Of a DNA stretch of 5,761 nucleotides, positions 1-5,162 are shown piece after piece. Below the pieces are notes generated by a model. The model worked only from the letters and a program-made list of their open reading frames with translations, had not been told where the DNA came from and ran no database searches. Where the stretch lies: assembly GCA_964427955.1 (NCBI GenBank), contig CAYRWY010000386.1, positions 1 to 5,761 on the forward strand, in the 5' to 3' direction. Positions within the stretch are counted from its first letter, which is position 1. Each line of letters begins with the position of its first letter. A program made the position numbers and the translations under genes. Source of the DNA: JACRBK01 sp964427955. GTDB lineage: Bacteria > Chloroflexota > Anaerolineae > Aggregatilineales > Aggregatilineaceae.

Positions 1-2
1 AC

Positions 3-440
3 AGAGATCAAGAAGACGCTGAAATATTCAATCTATCCTATGAGAAAGATGTCGCGCCAGCACCAGAAGATGAGAGAAAGCTCGTTGATTTTGGCTCTGA
101 TCTGCAATTCACAGTGGACAGATCCAGATTTCTGGGAGATGAACTTTGGATCTACATAGATGTGTGGGAAGTAGACGCGGCTCCTGTAATCATCCCTGGT
201 GCAGAGGACACGTTAAGGAATGTTCCTTATATAGGCGGACTACTTTCAGGAATTGTTGGGGGGCTTTCAGACCAAGTTCGAGGAACCAATAATAACGACC
301 TTGAGGCAGAAAGAATACTCACTCTCAAATATGCTGAGCAGGCTGACGGAACAAACCTGGAAAATCTTGATCCAGAATCTAAGTTGGACATCTATTTCAA
401 ATATAGCCGAACTGCATCCTGTTTGACCAGAGGGCAATAG
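3..440 (+). CDS. 3' end of a protein of unknown function (partial)
   Basis: The frame is open from the left edge to a TAG at 438-440, giving 145 residues, so the real start lies outside the window. A GTG at 114 could serve as an internal start, but the residues before it read as continuous protein (acidic, e.g. EDERKLVDFGSDLQF), so I treat the whole stretch as the tail of a longer protein. It alternates acidic/polar segments with short hydrophobic strands (LWIYIDVWEVDAAPVIIP). One Gly-rich hydrophobic stretch, VPYIGGLLSGIVGGL, lies near its middle and could be a loop or a membrane-active segment. I recognise no family. Base composition is about 44% GC by hand count over the first 420 bases, far below the genes to the right, which suggests a different origin. 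It converges on the minus-strand NTPase gene with only 29 bp between the stops and no visible terminator hairpin. Confidence 0.65.
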   Translation, partial: RDQEDAEIFNLSYEKDVAPAPEDERKLVDFGSDLQFTVDRSRFLGDELWIYIDVWEVDAAPVIIPGAEDTLRNVPYIGGLLSGIVGGLSDQVRGTNNNDLEAERILTLKYAEQADGTNLENLDPESKLDIYFKYSRTASCLTRGQ

Positions 441-469
441 AGACACCCCAAAATCAGACAGCGTACCTG

Positions 470-1060
470 CTAATCCGCTAAGGAAAGAATGATTTCTACC
501 CATGCAACCAATATGTCGTGCAGTATCTTCCCATTTGATGCGCTTATATTAATCACGAGCGAGTCGGCGGGAAGCGATAGCCGTTCGCGCAGCAGGTCGA
601 GCAGTTCCGGGCGCACCACCACGAACGCGACTCCATAGGCGCGGGCAGCGAGGATCGGGATCACTCCCGCCCACCCTGCCCCGCGCTGCAATTCCAGCGG
701 GCCAAGCTCATCCACGAAAAACACGTCCGCCTGGGCACCGGAGACGGCGTAGCGCAATCCGGCGTCCAGCGCGGCGGGATTGAAGGTGTAGTGTCCAGTG
801 CGGATCGCACCCTCGCCGCCGACCGTCGCCAGCGTGACGATCTCCCCGGTCGCGGCATCCAGCAGATCGATCCCGGTCTTCGCACCCTGCGCAAAACGAG
901 CGACCGACAGAAATCCGCCCGTTGACCGCCCGGTGCGGATCGCGGCCTCGCGTACGGCCAGCAGCAGGCTCGTCTTGCCGACCTGCCGCCAGCCGCTCAC
1001 CAGGATCATCACGCCGCGCTGCTCCGGCGCGGGCAGGTGCAGATCACCGGGTTCAGGCAA
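470..1060 (-). CDS. THEP1-family nucleoside-triphosphatase (P-loop NTPase)
   Basis: Predicted 196-residue cytosolic P-loop NTPase of the THEP1/NTPase_1 type, a family known to hydrolyse NTPs in vitro but with poorly defined physiological roles. The Walker A motif GWRQVGKTS is at residues 23-31. A family-typical GGF follows at 48-50, then the segment IDLLDAATGEIVTLA (64-78). The Walker B signature VFFVDELGPLEL is at 113-124, with D117/E118, and matches the DEIGxxEL pattern of the family. A conserved-looking Asn (N176) sits near the C-terminus. The TTG start at 1060 has AAGGTG seven bases upstream (minus strand, 1068-1073) and overlaps the upstream gene's stop by 8 nt, which fits translational coupling. 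The family usually begins just before Walker A, so ATG at 1009 or GTG at 1012 (about 179-180 residues, with GGAG upstream) is a serious alternative. The last ~29 codons are markedly AT-rich compared with the rest of the gene. Confidence 0.82.
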   Translation of the reverse strand: MPEPGDLHLPAPEQRGVMILVSGWRQVGKTSLLLAVREAAIRTGRSTGGFLSVARFAQGAKTGIDLLDAATGEIVTLATVGGEGAIRTGHYTFNPAALDAGLRYAVSGAQADVFFVDELGPLELQRGAGWAGVIPILAARAYGVAFVVVRPELLDLLRERLSLPADSLVINISASNGKILHDILVAWVEIILSLAD

Positions 1061-1448
1061 ACTTGATCACCTTGACCGGCTTGAGGCGCAGCAGGATGAT
1101 GTCCAGTTCCGCCCAGTCCGCCACGTCGAACGCGGCCTTTTCGGGCGTCTCGTAGCGATAACACAGCTTCTTGACCCAGGCGTCGTCCGAATCCGGCTCG
1201 ATGGACACGGTGCCTTTGATCAGGTAGCCGCCGCCCTCGTCGGGACCGCCGCCAATCGAGACGGAGCCTTTCGGATTGGCTTCGAAATAGCCAACTTTGC
1301 GCGTCTCGCGGACGCTGATAAAAACCACGTCGTCGCCATCGAGCATGAACCAGACCGCCACGGTGTGCGGATAGCCCTCAGGGTCGATAGCGGACAGGCG
1401 CGCGGTCAGGGGTTTTTGCAGAAACGTGCGAGCTGCCTCGTCGTACAT
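1053..1448 (-). CDS. Pyridoxamine 5'-phosphate oxidase-like (PNPOx/F420-type split barrel) protein
   Basis: A 131-residue protein of the PNPOx-like split beta-barrel superfamily, whose members bind FMN, F420 or sometimes heme and typically act as small oxidoreductases. The N-terminal pattern FLQKPLTARLSAIDPEGYPH followed by VAVWFMLDGDDVVFISVRETRKVGYFEANPKG matches the usual strand-turn-strand start, the VWF strand and the R-K-x-x-x-x-x-x-N-P cofactor-binding segment. Length is typical for the single-domain family. Which cofactor and substrate it uses cannot be read from the sequence. Three in-frame ATGs exist (1478, 1460, 1448). I chose 1448 because AGGAG lies 4 bases upstream (minus strand, 1453-1457) and the family motif begins shortly afterwards; the longer 141-residue version has no clear ribosome site. 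It is the first gene of an overlapping pair with the NTPase, and its promoter must lie in the short divergent region before the desulfhydrase gene. Confidence 0.8.
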   Translation of the reverse strand: MYDEAARTFLQKPLTARLSAIDPEGYPHTVAVWFMLDGDDVVFISVRETRKVGYFEANPKGSVSIGGGPDEGGGYLIKGTVSIEPDSDDAWVKKLCYRYETPEKAAFDVADWAELDIILLRLKPVKVIKFA

Positions 1449-1452
1449 AGAA

Positions 1453-1457
1453 CTCCT
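1453..1457 (-). promoter_or_regulatory. Ribosome binding site of the PNPOx-like gene
   Basis: AGGAG on the minus strand, 4 bases before the ATG at 1448. It is the only strong Shine-Dalgarno match among the three candidate starts and is what decides the start chosen. The spacing is a little short. Confidence 0.45.
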
Positions 1458-1486
1458 CATTTTACTTTCGCTGGGCATAATCGCTA

Positions 1487-1496
1487 AAGTATACTT
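1487..1496. promoter_or_regulatory. Palindromic AAGTATACTT in the divergent promoter region
   Basis: The 81-bp region between the two divergent starts (1449-1529) contains the perfect 10-bp palindrome AAGTATACTT. Because it is self-complementary, it presents TATACT (5/6 match to the -10 consensus) on both strands, so it could serve as a shared -10 core for both divergent genes, or as a small operator. I could not find a convincing -35 box at 16-18 bp on either strand, so the promoter call is weak. Confidence 0.3.
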
Positions 1497-1529
1497 AGTC
1501 TGCGAAGTCTAGAACAGGATAAATGCCCG

Positions 1530-2543
1530 ATGACTCTAAATCCCTTTGCTCCGCTTGAGAAGCTGCCGCGCGTGCGGCTGGCCCACCTGCCGACGCCGAT
1601 TGATCCCCTGCCGAACCTGAGCAGGCATCTGGGCGGGCCAGAGATTTTCATCAAACGTGACGATCAAACCGGGTTGGCGACGGGCGGGAACAAGGCGCGC
1701 AAACTCGAATTCCTGCTGGCGCAGGCCATCGACGCCGAGGCGAACTGCGTGATCACGGCAGGCTCGACCCAGTCCAACCACGCCCGGCAGACTGCCGCCG
1801 GGGCCGCCCACTGCGGGCTGGAATGCCACCTCGTGCTGTACACGCCGGAGGGGCAGCCGCCCAGTGCGTGGACCGGGAATGTGCTGCTCGACAAGCTGCT
1901 GGGCGCGACGATCCACTGGACCGCCGAACACGCGCCGTATACCGAAACGCTGGCGCGCGTCGAGGCCGAGCTGCGCGCGGCGGGCAAACGCCCTTACGTG
2001 ATCCCCTACGGTGGATCGAACGCTTACGGATTGATCGGCTACGTGATGGGGATGCGCGAATACGCCGCCCAGGCGCGCGCGCTGGGCGCTTTCGACGTGC
2101 ACGTCTTCGCGTCCAGTTCGGGCGGGACGCAGGCCGGGATGCTGCTCGGCGCGTACATGGCCGGATTGATGGGCCGCACCCGCATCCTGGGGATCAGCGT
2201 GGATCGCCCGGCGGCGGACTTCGTGCCGGACATCATCGCCCTGGCAAAAAGCGGCGGCGAACTGTGCGACGTGCACTGGGTGCCGCAGCCGTCCGACGTG
2301 GAGGTCAACGATCACTACCTCGGCGGGGGATACGCCGTGATCGGCGAGGCCGAGCGCGAAGCGATCCAGTTGTTGGGGCGGCTCGAAGGCATCCTGGTCG
2401 ATCCGGTGTATACGGGACGGGCCTTGGCGGGCCTGATCGACCTGGTGCGGCGGGGCGAGTTCAAGCCGGATCAGCGGGTGCTGTTCTGGCACACCGGGGG
2501 CGCGGCGGCGCTGTTCGCGTTCGCGGGAGAGTTGGGGTTGTAA
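1530..2543 (+). CDS. D-cysteine desulfhydrase / ACC deaminase family PLP enzyme
   Basis: A 337-residue fold-type II PLP enzyme, full length for the family. It probably converts D-cysteine to pyruvate, H2S and ammonia in the cytosol. The PLP lysine is K55 in TGGNKARKLEF. The Ser-Asn-His substrate-binding triad is S82-N83-H84 in GSTQSNHARQ, and the PLP phosphate loop is SSSGGTQAG (195-203). True ACC deaminases carry Glu and Leu at the two discriminating positions (Glu295 and Leu322 in the Pseudomonas enzyme). Here the matching motifs read DPVYTGRAL, with T295 after Y294, and HTGG, with T322, which is the desulfhydrase-like pattern. The ATG at 1530 is preceded by AGGA at 1516-1519 (10-base spacing). 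An earlier ATG at 1523 is out of frame. It is divergent from the PNPOx/NTPase pair and appears to be a single-gene unit. Other D-amino-acid or L-cysteate-type substrates remain possible. Confidence 0.9.
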   Translation: MTLNPFAPLEKLPRVRLAHLPTPIDPLPNLSRHLGGPEIFIKRDDQTGLATGGNKARKLEFLLAQAIDAEANCVITAGSTQSNHARQTAAGAAHCGLECHLVLYTPEGQPPSAWTGNVLLDKLLGATIHWTAEHAPYTETLARVEAELRAAGKRPYVIPYGGSNAYGLIGYVMGMREYAAQARALGAFDVHVFASSSGGTQAGMLLGAYMAGLMGRTRILGISVDRPAADFVPDIIALAKSGGELCDVHWVPQPSDVEVNDHYLGGGYAVIGEAEREAIQLLGRLEGILVDPVYTGRALAGLIDLVRRGEFKPDQRVLFWHTGGAAALFAFAGELGL

Positions 2544-2551
2544 AAAGCAGT

Positions 2552-2606
2552 TTCACCACAGAGGGCACAGAGTACACAGAGAAAAACCTGAGAAAAACAG
2601 GAGAGG
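2552..2606. repeat. 55-bp dispersed repeat, copy 1 (left of gap)
   Basis: Nine bases after the desulfhydrase stop begins a purine-rich repeat. Its core (2556-2582) is three tandem 9-mers, CCACAGAGG, GCACAGAGT and ACACAGAGA. It continues with two near-identical 11-mers, GAGAAAAACCT (2579-2589) and GAGAAAAACAG (2590-2600). CACAGAG-type repeats of this kind are, from general knowledge, common dispersed intergenic elements in environmental bacteria. The copy ends exactly at the first N and is identical to the copy on the other side of the gap. Confidence 0.9.
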
Positions 2607-2706
2607 NNNNNNNNNNNNNNNNNNNNNNNNNNNNNNNNNNNNNNNNNNNNNNNNNNNNNNNNNNNNNNNNNNNNNNNNNNNNNNNNNNNNNNNNNNNNNN
2701 NNNNNN
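2607..2706. other. Assembly gap (100 N)
   Basis: Exactly 100 N, a conventional placeholder for a gap of unknown size. The bases on each side are the same 55-bp sequence, so the gap falls within or between copies of a repeat, or is an unmerged contig overlap. Nothing can be said about what it hides. Confidence 0.98.
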
Positions 2707-2761
2707 TTCACCACAGAGGGCACAGAGTACACAGAGAAAAACCTGAGAAAAACAGGAGAGG
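2707..2761. repeat. 55-bp dispersed repeat, copy 2 (right of gap)
   Basis: Identical base for base, and in the same orientation, to the copy ending at the left side of the gap. It begins at the first base after the N run. The 9-bp periodic core is at 2711-2737. It is followed after three bases by the GC-rich palindrome, so two different dispersed elements are stacked here. Confidence 0.9.
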
Positions 2762-2764
2762 AAT

Positions 2765-2826
2765 GACCTCACCCCCCGGCCCCCTCTCCACGCGGTGGCG
2801 AGGGGGAGCGGCGCGGGGGAAAGGTC
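2765..2826. repeat. GC-rich palindromic intergenic element (REP/MITE-like hairpin)
   Basis: The centre forms a strong hairpin: left arm CCCCCTCTCCAC (2780-2791), loop GCG, right arm GTGGCGAGGGGG (2795-2806), 12 bp with one mismatch. Outer segments continue the symmetry imperfectly, with a C run near 2772-2777 facing a G run near 2815-2819 and GACC (2765-2768) facing GGTC (2823-2826). There is no U-tract, so it is not a typical intrinsic terminator. The pattern of C-rich and G-rich arms around a short GCGG core resembles dispersed palindromes seen in many GC-rich bacterial genomes. It could still act as a transcription or mRNA-stability barrier between the desulfhydrase and the envelope operon. 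Confidence 0.65.
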
Positions 2827-2905
2827 GGTGTAAGGCGGCACCTGTGGTTCTCCAAGATTCTCGATCTGAAGACCTTCTCGGAGGGCGAGCGTCGAATCGG
2901 GTTTC
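2827..2905. other. Intergenic stretch with no recognised feature
   Basis: Completes the gene-free region 2544-2969. Between the palindrome and the promoter I see only TTCTCG occurring twice (within GATTCTCGATC and CCTTCTCGGAG). I see no RNA gene, terminator or convincing ORF. Short reading frames here are interrupted or built from repeat sequence. Confidence 0.5.
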
Positions 2906-2934
2906 TTGCCGGGTGGACTCTTTGTCTGTAGAAT
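2906..2934 (+). promoter_or_regulatory. Sigma70/sigmaA-type promoter of the envelope operon
   Basis: The -35 box TTGCCG (2906-2911, 4/6 consensus) and the -10 box TAGAAT (2929-2934, 5/6) are separated by an ideal 17-bp spacer. Transcription would start near 2941, giving a leader of about 30 nt before the ATG at 2970. An AGGG ribosome site lies at 2959-2962, seven bases before the start. No operator-like repeat overlaps it. Confidence 0.6.
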
Positions 2935-2969
2935 TCGCGGTGTTTGGGTAGCAAAGACAGGGCAGACCT

Positions 2970-5147
2970 ATGCTCGTTCGTGCATTTCGCGTTACCGACA
3001 GATTAAGCAATGCCGTGCTGCGCCTCGGGGCGTGGTCCGCGATGGCGATGGTGGACCAGGCGGCCTATCTCAAACGCGGGCTGATCGGTCTGATCATGGC
3101 GGCGTGGATGGCCGTCGCCGGGACCGTGATGCTGGTGCTGGGCACGGCCCGCCGCACCTCGCGTACGGCCCAGCAAGCCTACGAAGTCACGCAGGAGGTC
3201 GCTACCCGCCGCCAGCAGAAGATGGTCCAGCGCGCCGCCGAAGCGCAGTTCCAGACGACGGTGATCAAAGACCCGCTGCTGGCCCAGAACCGCGCGCTGA
3301 GCGCCTTCGCCGTGCTGCTGCTCTTGATCCTGCTCACCGTGGTGGTGCTACAAACAACCGATCAGGGCGACAAGAATCCCCCGGTGGGGGGCGGCGGCCA
3401 GTGGCCGGAAGCGCGCAACACCATCCCGCCGACGGCGCTGTTTCCCACGGCGATCCCGACCGTGACGCCGGTCCCCGATCCGCTGCGGGTGGGCGGCAGC
3501 CTGGCCTATACGCTGCGCGAAAATGGGCAGGATGACCTGTGGGCGATCCCGGTAGGCGAAAACAGCCCGCTGCGGCTGACCAACAGCGCCTTCGACGAAC
3601 GCGATCCCGCCTGGAGTCCGTCCGGGACCCGCCTCGCCTTCGCCAGCAACCGCGATGGCAACTGGGAACTGTACATCATGCAGGTCGATACGGGGGCGAT
3701 CACCCGCCTGACCTACAGTCAAGGCTTCGAGGGCGCGCCGACGTGGAGTCCCGACGAGCAGTGGCTGGCCTACGAAGGCTATTACGACACGAGCCAGGAC
3801 CTGGACGTCTACATCATCAGCAGCGATCCGGCGCTGGCCGCCCAGCAGGGCGCACAGCAGGCCACCTTCACTCCCGGGCCGGACATCGAGCCAAGCTGGG
3901 GGCCGGACGGGCGGCACATCGCCTTCACGAGCTGGCGCACCGGCAACGAGGATATTTTCATCCTGAGCCTGGATGCATCCGGCGGCGACGCGCAGGCCAC
4001 CAATCTGACCGGCACGACCGACATCAACGAGAATTACCCGACATGGAGCCACGACGGGGCCAACATCGCCTACAGCGCGGTGGTGGAAGGCGTCGAAGGC
4101 GTGTGGATCAAGCCGGTGCAGCAGTCCAACGTGACCCCGATGTTGATCGGCAAGGGCCGGATGCCCGCCTGGGCGCCCAACGACGGCAGCGTCGCGTACA
4201 TGCTGGACTTTGGCCGCCAGACGCAGCTTTTGGCCGGGGCCATTGGACGCTTCGGCGCTGCGGCGAGCGCGCTCGCCCTGCCCGCGCGGGCGACCGATCC
4301 CGACTGGACGTCGGCCACGCTGCCCGGCCCGCTGGTCGCCAGCGGCGGCTTGCAGCCCAGCCCGGAGACGGCCAATCCGCTCTACGTCGAAAACGAGCGC
4401 CAGCAGAGCACCGGGCTGTACGGGCTAGTGCCGCTCAACAACGCCAAAGCGCCCCAGCCGTACCTGTCCGACCGGGTAAACGATTCGTTCGAGGCGCTGC
4501 AACAGCGCGCGACGCTCAAGATCGGCTACGATTTCCTCGGCTCACTCGAAGATGCTTTCTGGGACCAGGAACGCCCGCCGGAACCGGGCGAACCGACCGA
4601 CAACTGGCACTACACGGGCCGGGACTTCTCCATCGACCGCAACCTGGTCAACACGGGCTTCCCCACGCCCATCGAAGTCGCCCGCGAGGATTCCGAGATC
4701 AACACCTACTGGCGGGTGTTCGTGCGCGTGGCCGATGGAGCGCAGAACGGCGCGCTGGGCGAACCGCTGCGCGTGCTGCCCTGGGACTTTGCGGCCCGCA
4801 GCAGCGGCAACGTCGAAGATTACGAGCGCGGCGGGCGGCTCAAGGAGCGGCCTCCGTCGGGCTACTACGTCGATTTCACGCAGCTCGCCGAAGATTTCGG
4901 CTGGGAACGCGTGCCCGCGCAGCGGACGTGGCAGTACAACTTCGCCGCGATCCAGTTCTGGGATTTCGTCAAGACGGGTGGGTTGGGCTGGGAAAGCGCC
5001 ATGCAGGAAGTGTATTCGCTGCAGGAGTTCCAGAATTTCGGCGTAGGAGCGACCAGCGTCCCGGCACCACCTCCACTGCCCACGTCCTCGCCCACCCCGG
5101 ACATCGAACGCTCGCCGACCCCGGTGCCGCCGGACTTGCAGCAGTAG
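2970..5147 (+). CDS. Membrane-anchored TolB-like beta-propeller protein with C-terminal degenerate M15-like domain
   Basis: A 725-residue protein. Two hydrophobic segments (about 37-59 and 109-128) flank a basic, Gln/Arg-rich helix-like stretch (60-108). A Pro/Thr linker (about 135-175) leads to a PD40/TolB-type propeller. Its repeating PxWSPDG-like strands place Trp at 215, 259, 310, 359, 401 and 446, which fits six blades; clear examples are DPAWSPSGTRLAFASNRDG and PSWGPDGRHIAF. Residues about 480-690 are a separate domain. SDRVNDSFEALQQRA, GYDFLGSLEDAFW, NWHYTGRDFSID (545-556) and IQFWDFVKTGGLGWESAM recall Chloroflexota proteins with M15/VanY-like DD-carboxypeptidase domains. However, the expected metal ligands look altered: S at 554 where GxAxD has Asp, and D665 where WHF has His. 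The tail (about 695-725) is Pro/Ser/Thr-rich. ATG at 2970 has AGGG seven bases upstream. A cell-envelope scaffold or sensor working with the downstream M23 peptidase is the likeliest role; the function is inferred, while the propeller call is firm. Confidence 0.85.
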   Translation: MLVRAFRVTDRLSNAVLRLGAWSAMAMVDQAAYLKRGLIGLIMAAWMAVAGTVMLVLGTARRTSRTAQQAYEVTQEVATRRQQKMVQRAAEAQFQTTVIKDPLLAQNRALSAFAVLLLLILLTVVVLQTTDQGDKNPPVGGGGQWPEARNTIPPTALFPTAIPTVTPVPDPLRVGGSLAYTLRENGQDDLWAIPVGENSPLRLTNSAFDERDPAWSPSGTRLAFASNRDGNWELYIMQVDTGAITRLTYSQGFEGAPTWSPDEQWLAYEGYYDTSQDLDVYIISSDPALAAQQGAQQATFTPGPDIEPSWGPDGRHIAFTSWRTGNEDIFILSLDASGGDAQATNLTGTTDINENYPTWSHDGANIAYSAVVEGVEGVWIKPVQQSNVTPMLIGKGRMPAWAPNDGSVAYMLDFGRQTQLLAGAIGRFGAAASALALPARATDPDWTSATLPGPLVASGGLQPSPETANPLYVENERQQSTGLYGLVPLNNAKAPQPYLSDRVNDSFEALQQRATLKIGYDFLGSLEDAFWDQERPPEPGEPTDNWHYTGRDFSIDRNLVNTGFPTPIEVAREDSEINTYWRVFVRVADGAQNGALGEPLRVLPWDFAARSSGNVEDYERGGRLKERPPSGYYVDFTQLAEDFGWERVPAQRTWQYNFAAIQFWDFVKTGGLGWESAMQEVYSLQEFQNFGVGATSVPAPPPLPTSSPTPDIERSPTPVPPDLQQ

Positions 5148-5162
5148 CGAGTCAGAGAGCCT

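Noticed and set aside
441..469. Bidirectional terminator between the convergent stops
   Set aside because: The 29-bp stretch shows no inverted repeat of useful length.
1536..2492. Minus-strand 318-codon frame opposite the desulfhydrase gene
   Set aside because: The plus strand encodes a full-length PLP enzyme with all active-site motifs. The antisense product is His/Arg/Gln-rich with no recognisable features.
2552..2761. Two direct repeats separated by a spacer as a CRISPR array
   Set aside because: The spacer is a 100-N placeholder, the repeat is internally periodic and longer than typical, there are only two copies, and there are no cas genes.
2780..2806. GC-rich hairpin as an intrinsic terminator for the desulfhydrase gene
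   Set aside because: It is more than 230 bp (plus an unknown gap) past the stop and has no following T-tract. It looks like part of a larger dispersed palindrome.
2461..3010. Small open frames in and around the repeats and N gap on both strands
   Set aside because: They read through Ns or are translations of dispersed repeats (TEGTEYTEK-like or SPSPPRGEG-like peptides), which are well-known false genes.
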